A stretch of DNA of 27,433 nt from the IMG/VR virus record IMGVR_UViG_3300034759_000319, positions 1-27,433 of that record. One strand, given 5' to 3'. This DNA comes from a virus. The notes beneath the pieces were generated by a model. The model was not told the origin of the DNA and made no database searches. It was given only the letters and a program-made list of their open reading frames with translations. A program made the translations under genes and the position numbers. Positions 21,966-26,806 of this stretch are shown here, in pieces; position 1 is the stretch's first letter; the number at the start of each line of letters is the position of its first letter.

Positions 21966-21984
21966 ATGTGAGGGATAGAAAAAC
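21966..21984 (+). repeat. CRISPR-repeat-like element, partial copy C
   Basis: ATGTGAGGGATAGAAAAAC keeps the 3' half of the element. The 5' half (TTCCCT) is lost. It shares GAGGGATAGAAAAACGGAAT with copy B1. Confidence 0.6.
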
Positions 21985-22003
21985 GGAATGGAATTCCATT
22001 CCG
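21984..22003 (+). other. 20-bp perfect palindrome after copy C
   Basis: CGGAATGGAATTCCATTCCG is self-complementary throughout. It matches the stem of the hairpin after copy A (CGGAATGG / CCATTCCG) with AATT instead of GAAA at the centre, so the repeat-plus-hairpin pair was probably duplicated as one unit. Confidence 0.75.
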
Positions 22004-22028
22004 AAAAAAACGGAAGGGGGTTGTAAAG

Positions 22029-22445
22029 ATGACAAACAACAGCTTCAAACTTGATGAAGCAATAGGAAAATTCGAGGAGGCGAGCAAACGCATGGCACAG
22101 GCAGCAAGCGAGCTGCTGGCTCTGGTGAACAACTGTAAACGCAAAGTATACGAGCGTTTCGAAAAAGCAGGAATAAACGGCAATGACGTTGCGCAATTCA
22201 TCAATCCAGCGTTGGAAAGGGCAAATATTCGCTTCAGGGTAAAGGCGAGCGATTATTGGGAAACTGAGGGAAAATTGCGCATAGAATACAACGGAAAACG
22301 CATTCCTGGTTCGGTGGAATGGTTGAGCAGAGAGGGGAAAATAGGCCTTGCAGAGCTGATACAAGTAGCTAAAGAACTGCCACGCTTCATTGAGGCTGTT
22401 AGTGAGGCATTGGCTGAGATGGAAAATAAGATAAAACGAAAATAA
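22029..22445 (+). CDS. Helical early protein of unknown function
   Basis: The protein has 138 residues, with GGAAGGGGG upstream of the ATG. An N-terminal coiled-coil helix (KLDEAIGKFEEASKRMAQAA, continuing to about residue 45) is followed by a middle alpha/beta part (NIRFRVKASDYWETEGKLRI) with a short lysine-arginine turn, and a C-terminal helix (ELPRFIEAVSEALAEMENKI). No enzyme motif is visible. It lies between two terminators and so forms a unit of one gene, probably expressed from the space upstream or by read-through. The function is unknown. Confidence 0.72.
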   Translation: MTNNSFKLDEAIGKFEEASKRMAQAASELLALVNNCKRKVYERFEKAGINGNDVAQFINPALERANIRFRVKASDYWETEGKLRIEYNGKRIPGSVEWLSREGKIGLAELIQVAKELPRFIEAVSEALAEMENKIKRK

Positions 22446-22470
22446 GATAAAACAATTGTTTTAAACCTGA

Positions 22471-22499
22471 AAAGGCGGGCTTTCCGCCCGCCTTTTTTT
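22471..22499 (+). terminator. Intrinsic terminator
   Basis: AAAGGCGGGC, loop TTTCC and GCCCGCCTTT form a 10-bp stem that runs into a seven-T tract (22493-22499). It lies 26 bases after the preceding stop codon. Confidence 0.92.
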
Positions 22500-22530
22500 G
22501 GAAAATTAAAAAGAGGTTAATGAAGATGGT

Positions 22531-22550
22531 GTAGCTTCCCTATGAGGGAT
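22531..22550 (+). repeat. CRISPR-repeat-like element, copy D (core only)
   Basis: GTAGCTTCCCTATGAGGGAT is identical to the core of copy B1. The usual tail is displaced by a hairpin (22552-22566, CTGGGC, loop TCG, GCCCAG), after which TAGAAAAAAC resumes, as if a hairpin had been inserted into the element. Confidence 0.62.
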
Positions 22551-22592
22551 TCTGGGCTCGGCCCAGTAGAAAAAACAAAAGGAGGTATTAGT

Positions 22593-23237
22593 ATGTGCGA
22601 ATTTCTCTCTTTCAGTATTACAAAAGACGGACGGATCCTTGCCCTACTTGGGCAGGATAGGGTTAAGGCTATCGAAAGCGACCTTAACCCAGACAGCCAC
22701 TCAGTAATTGCTGAGTGGTTCGGTGTCAATGAAGATGACTGCTGGAAATATGAAATTCCAATTTCCAGTGTCGATGAAATTAATGCTGATGGTATTGATG
22801 CCCTACTGGAAAAGATGAAATATGATGGCGGTCAGCCAGAGGGAGATATTCCGCTGTCGTATATTCGGAATATCAAGTCGTTTCTACAGCAAAATATAAA
22901 GCTAATTAATGCAGTAGCTATGCAGCACTTTGGTGTGCCTCTTGACTTTTTAGAAAGTGCTATTCTCAACGGCGAAGAAAGAACCTTCTTTCTTTCTTTC
23001 CCCGTTGAAGTTCAGCTTAAGAATGATGTTTGTGTGCTTGCAAGAAGTATCAAGGGAAAATATAACATTCCTGTTATCGTAACACCAAAGCGTGTTGATG
23101 ATTACTATCAAGGCAGGCTTTGGGTAATTAGTATCTATAAGCACTATCTGCCCAATGCTATTGTGGAGGGCAATCCTGATCTCAGGGCTTTTGAGTACCG
23201 GGTTCAGGTTTTGCCGGTGGACGATATCGTGGAATAG
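22593..23237 (+). CDS. Phage protein of the MCEFLS type, unknown function
   Basis: The protein has 214 residues. I chose the ATG at 22593, preceded by AAAGGAGG at good distance; an upstream ATG would lie in the repeat. The start MCEFLSFSITKDGRILALLG, then DRVKAIESDLNPDSHSVIAEW and a WKYEIPIS strand, recalls small phage proteins that begin MC(K/E)FxS and contain a DSH motif (from memory). Removal of Met would expose a Cys at the N-terminus, which in other families serves as a nucleophile; this is untested here. The second half is helical, then strand-rich. It follows a terminator, so a nearby promoter is probable. I cannot assign a reaction. Confidence 0.75.
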   Translation: MCEFLSFSITKDGRILALLGQDRVKAIESDLNPDSHSVIAEWFGVNEDDCWKYEIPISSVDEINADGIDALLEKMKYDGGQPEGDIPLSYIRNIKSFLQQNIKLINAVAMQHFGVPLDFLESAILNGEERTFFLSFPVEVQLKNDVCVLARSIKGKYNIPVIVTPKRVDDYYQGRLWVISIYKHYLPNAIVEGNPDLRAFEYRVQVLPVDDIVE

Positions 23238-23250
23238 GGGGGACGAGGCA

Positions 23251-23592
23251 ATGATTAGAGACGCGATTGGTTTCGGCCTCTCGCAACTCTGGAAAACGCT
23301 TTCTTACTACCCAGAGCCAATTCGGGAAGACGTCCTGCGTGAATACGAGGACCTAAGAGAATATTTTGCCCTCGCTCTTTTAGAGCGGGGGCTTTCCCTT
23401 AATAACGTTTCAGAGGAGAACATAAAGGATATTTTCCGCTCTCTGGGACGTGCAATTTACCAGACCGCTAAGTTTTGCGGCTGGAAGTATACGAGGACTT
23501 ATGGTTGGGTAAGGGTTGAGCGGTGGGATGTGGACAATGAAAAACGAAGACGAAAAAATGCTCACAGAGATTATCAGGAAGGCCATCGCTGA
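23251..23592 (+). CDS. Helical early protein of unknown function
   Basis: The protein has 113 residues, with an ATG 13 bases after the preceding stop and GGGGGGACGAGG upstream. A longer frame beginning inside the previous gene is unlikely to be used. The protein is helical at first (IGFGLSQLWKTLSYYPEPIR, then EDVLREYEDLREYFALALLE) and becomes basic at the end (VDNEKRRRKNAHRDYQEGHR), which would suit nucleic-acid contact. Its 3' end overlaps the next gene by about 55 bases. The function is unknown. Confidence 0.7.
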   Translation: MIRDAIGFGLSQLWKTLSYYPEPIREDVLREYEDLREYFALALLERGLSLNNVSEENIKDIFRSLGRAIYQTAKFCGWKYTRTYGWVRVERWDVDNEKRRRKNAHRDYQEGHR

Positions 23593-23707
23593 AGGTAAGC
23601 TATTCGAGCTTGTCTTCAGCGAAAACGGAAAGAGGCTCTGGTCTTCCTGGCCAGAAGAGCGTTTCAAGGAAATGGTGTTAAAAGAATTAAAGCGGAAGGA
23701 GACTTAG
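23537..23707 (+). CDS. Small charged helical protein
   Basis: The protein has 56 residues from the ATG at 23537, with GGTGGG 9 bases upstream; an ATG 9 bases earlier is an alternative start. It has an amphipathic helix (NEDEKMLTEIIRKAIAEGKL), then a short strand with an aromatic turn (LFELVFSENGKRLWSSW), then a basic helix. The 5' end overlaps the previous gene in another frame. It is short, but the regular helix and dense packing of the operon support coding. The function is unknown. Confidence 0.58.
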   Translation: MKNEDEKMLTEIIRKAIAEGKLFELVFSENGKRLWSSWPEERFKEMVLKELKRKET

Positions 23708-23710
23708 GTA

Positions 23711-23794
23711 ATGTGTAAGTTCTTCAGTTTGCTTTTAGGGAGGTGTTTTAAATGGCTCTCAATCCTAATGCCAGATACGTTCAGGTCACTTTGA
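23711..23794 (+). pseudogene. Possible remnant start of a second MCKFFS-type gene
   Basis: The frame reads MCKFFSLLLGRCFKWLSILM and ends after 27 residues. The first six residues match the MCEFLS start of the larger protein at 22593, and it begins 4 bases after the previous stop (TAGGTAATG). Further on it contains the ribosome site and start of the next gene in another frame. It may be a leftover 5' end of a paralogue or a chance reading. Confidence 0.3.
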
Positions 23795-24183
23795 ACAAGG
23801 AGCTGAGAAGCTTTCTCGAAAAACACGACCTTGGCTCTGCAAGCACCACAATTAAGTTCATGTTGAAGGTGTTTCAGAAAGCGATGGAGAAAGAACTACA
23901 GAGGCTTAATCTCAGTGTAAACGAACTGAAATGCGTACTGGATGCACTAAACGGTTTCATAGGAGACCCAGACACAATTGAGTACTTATGGGCCGAGATA
24001 CAGGAAGCAATAGAGCTGGATGGACTCGACAAAAAATGGGGCATTGATGGGGAAAAGCTGGTGAAGAAGTTGCGCAATGCTTCACCAACAGCACTATTCG
24101 CACTATATGACATGGCCCAGCGTTTTTACAAAAAGCCTGGCACATGGACAGATGAGGAAATTGAAGAGTTGAAGGAGTTTTAA
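23752..24183 (+). CDS. Putative ribbon-helix-helix regulator, last gene of the early operon
   Basis: The protein has 143 residues, with GGGAGGTG upstream of the ATG. The N-terminal 45 residues (YVQVTLNKELRSFLEKHD, then LGSASTTIKFMLKVFQKAM) fit a ribbon-helix-helix unit: one strand with alternating polar residues, then two helices. Such proteins bind DNA as dimers. The rest is helical and acidic and may serve as a partner or oligomer domain (LDALNGFIGDPDTIEYLWAE). It could repress the early promoter or act on the inverted repeats in the control region. It ends just before the convergent terminator. The family assignment is tentative. Confidence 0.7.
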   Translation: MALNPNARYVQVTLNKELRSFLEKHDLGSASTTIKFMLKVFQKAMEKELQRLNLSVNELKCVLDALNGFIGDPDTIEYLWAEIQEAIELDGLDKKWGIDGEKLVKKLRNASPTALFALYDMAQRFYKKPGTWTDEEIEELKEF

Positions 24184-24224
24184 CCTTCCCTGCCGGGAAG
24201 TCCCCGCCCTTCCGACGGAAAAAC

Positions 24225-24461
24225 TCAATCACAGGCAGGCCTATAGGCCTGCCTTATTTTTTTCATCTCCAGCCTCACCAATGCTTCTGAAATCCTCAAC
24301 CTTCTTCCAATCTCCCTCAACGAATAGCCCTCAGCGTAAAGCTCAAGTATGCGTTTTTGCCTTTCGGTGAGAACCTTGCCCAACACCTTGATAAACAATC
24401 CCGAAAAATCGGCACTTGCACAGGTGCTTATACTGTATTCTTTGATTTCTTCAATGCTCAT
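24225..24461 (-). CDS. Helix-turn-helix protein (sigma region 4 / LuxR-like)
   Basis: The protein has 78 residues from the ATG at 24461, which overlaps the previous stop by 11 bases. A longer frame from TTG at 24551 is an alternative. The C-terminal half has a clear helix-turn-helix: LTERQKRILELYAEGYSLRE, then IGRRLRISEALVRLEMKKIR, the layout of sigma-factor region 4, LuxR-type and ArpU-type phage regulators. With only one DNA-binding domain it could act as an activator of late genes, as small phage proteins of this kind do. The late operon lacks an obvious sigma-70 promoter, which would fit such a role, but this is inference. It is the last gene of the operon. Confidence 0.72.
   Translation of the reverse strand: MSIEEIKEYSISTCASADFSGLFIKVLGKVLTERQKRILELYAEGYSLREIGRRLRISEALVRLEMKKIRQAYRPACD
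24233..24263 (+). terminator. Terminator between convergent operons
   Basis: AGGCAGGCC, TATA, GGCCTGCCT is a perfect 22-bp palindrome (24233-24254), followed on the plus strand by TATTTTTTT. It ends the early operon. The palindrome also encodes the last residues of the convergent minus-strand gene, so the terminator and the coding sequence share bases. Confidence 0.88.
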
Positions 24462-24774
24462 CCAGTTCTGTGGATAGCTCTCTATTTCCTGCAGCCCTTC
24501 CTTCTGCAATAAGCAGTCGTAATGCTTCAAGATATTCTGCTTTTTGCTCAAAAAACCAGCCCTCCTCTACAACTTGTAGGTAGCGCACAATTTGCCTTGC
24601 GTTCTCGCAACCGTGAGCAAGGGCCCTATCGAGGTCTATCTTTGCAAGCAGGGCCTCATTTTCCCCAGGAGGGATGAGAGCATAGAGAGAAGCGGTGGTG
24701 AAAGGCTCTCTCGCCTGCAAGTAACAGCGCAATACTTCAGCCACTACTTCTACCCAGCTTTCTCTTGAAATCAA
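24451..24774 (-). CDS. Helical protein of unknown function
   Basis: The protein has 107 residues. The TTG start overlaps the previous stop (TTGA) and has AAGGGGA upstream. It is mainly helical and acidic, with WVEVVAEVLRCYLQAREPFT at the start and a later helix pair (RQIVRYLQVVEEGWFFEQKA, then EYLEALRLLIAEGRAAGNRE). No motif is recognised. Tight overlap on both sides indicates translation coupling in the replication operon. The function is unknown. Confidence 0.65.
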   Translation of the reverse strand: MISRESWVEVVAEVLRCYLQAREPFTTASLYALIPPGENEALLAKIDLDRALAHGCENARQIVRYLQVVEEGWFFEQKAEYLEALRLLIAEGRAAGNRELSTELDEH

Positions 24775-24962
24775 ATCTTGCTTCCCCTTGACGTGTAGTC
24801 GAGATATCTTCCCTCGGCATCATGGGTCATTTCCCAGGCAGCATCAAACCACCCTGGATCTCCTGGAACGTTTTGCAGGTCTTCTTTGCTTATTCCGAAC
24901 GCTTGCAACAGCACCAGAAACACTTCCGGCTGCTTCTCACGCAAAATCTCGTGTACAAGCAC
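24771..24962 (-). CDS. Small protein of unknown function
   Basis: The protein has 63 residues. I chose GTG at 24962 because GGAGGTGCGAG precedes it at good distance. A GTG 60 bases upstream gives a longer, very basic N-terminus without such a site. The chain begins MLVHEILREKQPEVFLVLLQ, likely a helix, and ends with Asp/Gly-rich turns and DYTSRG. It overlaps the end of the preceding gene by 26 bases. No known motif; the function is unknown. Confidence 0.6.
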   Translation of the reverse strand: MLVHEILREKQPEVFLVLLQAFGISKEDLQNVPGDPGWFDAAWEMTHDAEGRYLDYTSRGSKI

Positions 24963-25137
24963 CCTCGCACCTCCAAAAAAGAAAGGCCGCTTTCGGAATT
25001 TCCTCGTTAACAAGCTGCCCACAGTGGAAGGTATAAATCAGGTCGCCAAACTCTATGCCGTATTCTCTGCCTATCTCCTCAATAAAATTATATCGCTCGT
25101 CTCTTTGTGTTTGCGGCTTAGTCACAATATCCATCAT
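24937..25137 (-). CDS. Small protein of unknown function
   Basis: The protein has 66 residues, with GGAGG directly before two ATG codons (25137 and 25134; the second has better spacing). It reads RYNFIEEIGREYGIEFGDLI as a probable helix-turn segment, and Cys residues occur near 39, 57 and 61. The 5' end overlaps the zinc-ribbon gene by 20 bases. It has no recognised motif. The function is unknown. Confidence 0.58.
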   Translation of the reverse strand: MMDIVTKPQTQRDERYNFIEEIGREYGIEFGDLIYTFHCGQLVNEEIPKAAFLFWRCEGACTRDFA

Positions 25138-25303
25138 CCTCCAACCAAATTACACTTCTGGATTCTTTCTTTGTGCTCTTCATGACAATCTCCTCGTAGC
25201 ACTCTCGGCAGTACCAGCTATCGGCAAGGCAGCGCATATCTTCGTAATACACAACCTTGCCACAGCGCTCGCACTCGCAATGAAAATCACCAATCCCTGC
25301 CAC
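25118..25303 (-). CDS. Small zinc-ribbon protein
   Basis: The protein has 61 residues from a GTG, with GGAGG upstream. It has CERCG (about residues 11-15) and WYCRECY (about 30-36): two CxxC pairs separated by about 17 residues, a typical zinc ribbon, plus an extra CxC at the first knuckle. The C-terminus is acidic and includes one late Cys. Zinc ribbons of this size in phage replication operons usually bind nucleic acid or polymerase. It is not assigned to a named family. Confidence 0.7.
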   Translation of the reverse strand: MAGIGDFHCECERCGKVVYYEDMRCLADSWYCRECYEEIVMKSTKKESRSVIWLEDDGYCD

Positions 25304-25305
25304 GC

Positions 25306-25527
25306 TTAATCCGCCTCCTTCTTCAACTTAGCTATCTCGGCGAGTAGGTCATCCACGGTTGTTTCCAAGCTATCAATTTCTCCAATCACATTTTTCAACT
25401 CCTCTTCTGCTTGGTCTATATCTCCAAACGCCAGGTAACGGTGCACACCATAGGCGCACCGTTCCAAATACGTTGCAACATCAACCAACACCGTCGCCAT
25501 ATCAATCATCAGTTTTTTCACCATCAT
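25306..25527 (-). CDS. Coiled-coil protein of unknown function
   Basis: The protein has 73 residues, with GGAAGGAGG before tandem ATG codons (25527 and 25524). The second half is a regular heptad helix (QAEEELKNVIGEIDSLETTV, then DDLLAEIAKLKKEAD). The first half is a more hydrophobic helix (MATVLVDVATYLERCAYGVH). It is likely an oligomeric helper. The gene overlaps the end of the zinc-ribbon gene before it by 26 bases. The function is unknown. Confidence 0.68.
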   Translation of the reverse strand: MMVKKLMIDMATVLVDVATYLERCAYGVHRYLAFGDIDQAEEELKNVIGEIDSLETTVDDLLAEIAKLKKEAD

Positions 25528-25774
25528 CTATCCTCCTTCCACAGAGTGGACAATATTGAGCATAAATCACCATAGGCTCCGTGCTGATTCCTTTACCGCC
25601 GTTGTTCCGCCAACAATCATCCACCGTCCAGTAGATGAGCGAAACCACCACATGGTCGCAATGTTTACAATATACACCCCGAAACACATTCGTAAGACAC
25701 AGAGGCGCCTCGTAATAGGAAATTGAGCCATCTTTTTTCTCCCGCATGGGAATCACTTCCTTAACCTTGCACAC
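25502..25774 (-). CDS. Zinc-ribbon protein
   Basis: The protein has 90 residues. The GTG start has GGAGGAG upstream and overlaps the resolvase-like gene; an ATG at 25747 is the alternative. CKHCD (about residues 36-40) and CPLCG (about 75-79) form two CxxC knuckles about 35 residues apart, a common layout of phage zinc-ribbon proteins. The segment between carries conserved-looking aromatic and basic residues (SLIYWTVDDCWRNNGGKG). It may bind DNA or RNA. The named function is unknown. Confidence 0.7.
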   Translation of the reverse strand: MCKVKEVIPMREKKDGSISYYEAPLCLTNVFRGVYCKHCDHVVVSLIYWTVDDCWRNNGGKGISTEPMVIYAQYCPLCGRRIDDGEKTDD

Positions 25775-26096
25775 CTTCTCCTCCTCCCCTCTTTTTCGCC
25801 CTCATAAAAACCAGGAAATGCCTCAGCGGCATTACCACCAGCGGTTCTAAGCGATAGCCACCCAGGATAACACCGCACAGGCCTTGGGATAGGGCCTTAT
25901 CCACCCACTGCCTCAGTATCGCAAAGCCGTTCCCCCGATACTTGCATTCAAATTTAAACCCCGCTATCTCTACATCTCCTTTTTCCTCCGCTGAGCCAGA
26001 AAGCACAATCCGCCTTGCAGGAAGCCCACATTCCTGCGCCATCCGAACAACCCGATATTCAAAATTCCTACCCCGAACTCTTTCCTTCTTGCCCAT
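25761..26096 (-). CDS. Holliday-junction-resolvase-like PD-(D/E)xK nuclease
   Basis: The protein has 111 residues, with GGAGG upstream of the ATG. RGRNFEYRVVRMAQECG (8-24) carries the early Glu (E13). RRIVLSGSAEEKGDVEIAG (28-46) carries the key Asp (D41), followed by FECKYR with E50 and K52. This E, GD and ExK arrangement is that of the archaeal Hjc-type and phage Holliday-junction resolvases. The following helix (GFAILRQWVDKALSQG) fits the fold. In phages such enzymes resolve branched DNA before packaging or during recombination. The catalytic set is complete. It sits in the same operon as the sliding clamp, which supports a role in replication and recombination. Confidence 0.82.
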   Translation of the reverse strand: MGKKERVRGRNFEYRVVRMAQECGLPARRIVLSGSAEEKGDVEIAGFKFECKYRGNGFAILRQWVDKALSQGLCGVILGGYRLEPLVVMPLRHFLVFMRAKKRGGGEGVQG

Positions 26097-26505
26097 TCAC
26101 AATGCCTCCTCCCTCAATAAAAAATAGGTCTTCTCCCCTTTTGTAAACGAACTCTACTCCCAGTTCAGCTCCAATCTGGTATAGAAACCACCTTTTATCC
26201 CACCAGCCTAAACTTCTCAGTTTTTCAATCTCCTGACGGGACAGCTCATAGAGGAAAACAGTATTACCGTCCATTTCCCAGGAACAGTTTAAGAATGGGC
26301 ATAAATTATCCACAATTAGTAGCCTATTAACCACCACATACGTGCCACCAAATAGCTCCTTAATTAACCAACGAAAGAAAGCAAACAGCTTCACAGAGAA
26401 CCATCCCCTTGGGCGGTACACCAAATACCACCACAAATAAGCTTTTAAAGCACCCATCCAGCGTGGAAACCTTCTGAGAGTACCTATCAGTTCCTTCACC
26501 AACAT
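26068..26505 (-). CDS. Aromatic-rich, possibly membrane-associated protein
   Basis: The protein has 145 residues, with GGAGATGA before the ATG. The first 65 residues are unusually rich in Trp, Tyr, Phe and basic residues (RRFPRWMGALKAYLWWYLVY, then GWFSVKLFAFFRWLIKELFG), consistent with amphipathic helices lying on a membrane. They are not a clean signal peptide. The rest is globular, with one helix (YELSRQEIEKLRSLGWW) and strands. Its 3' end overlaps the resolvase-like gene by 29 bases. The function is unknown. Confidence 0.66.
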   Translation of the reverse strand: MLVKELIGTLRRFPRWMGALKAYLWWYLVYRPRGWFSVKLFAFFRWLIKELFGGTYVVVNRLLIVDNLCPFLNCSWEMDGNTVFLYELSRQEIEKLRSLGWWDKRWFLYQIGAELGVEFVYKRGEDLFFIEGGGIVNGQEGKSSG

Positions 26506-26530
26506 CGGTCATCTCCAGAAGAAACTTTCT

Positions 26531-26806
26531 TTATCTTTTCTCAACATCAACACCCTTCCCTTCCTCTAAACACTGGCCCTGCCTGGTAAGAAAGCGCTCC
26601 CAAAACACACACTCTTCACGCTCCAACCCAAGCGCACATTCGTTGTTCTGCCAATAGGCGCATTCTTTGCAGAATAACTGTGGCCATAGCGAGTATAAAA
26701 CCATCTCACACTCCGCCATAATGTTTCCAACCCTACAACCCCTGCCATTATTAAAGACGCACTTTCTGCACAATGCCTTTGCGTTGCCCCAGCTGTGTCT
26801 ATGCAT
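26531..26806 (-). CDS. Cys-rich protein with two identical zinc-binding patterns
   Basis: The protein has 91 residues. The ATG directly follows the dnaN stop (TAGATG) with AGGAGGAAG upstream. The cysteines are at 13, 16, 24 and 33, and again at 46, 49, 57 and 66: twice C-x2-C-x7-C-x8-C, an exact duplication of spacing with different residues between. Two small zinc sites or an iron-sulphur cluster are both possible. The aromatic residues next to each set (FNNGRG, YWQNNE) are also similar. The family is not recognised; coupling to the clamp gene suggests a replication-linked role. Confidence 0.74.
   Translation of the reverse strand: MHRHSWGNAKALCRKCVFNNGRGCRVGNIMAECEMVLYSLWPQLFCKECAYWQNNECALGLEREECVFWERFLTRQGQCLEEGKGVDVEKR

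Noticed and set aside
26306-26314. Second exact DnaA box
   Set aside because: It lies inside a coding region (encoding VDN) with no other origin features, so it is probably chance.
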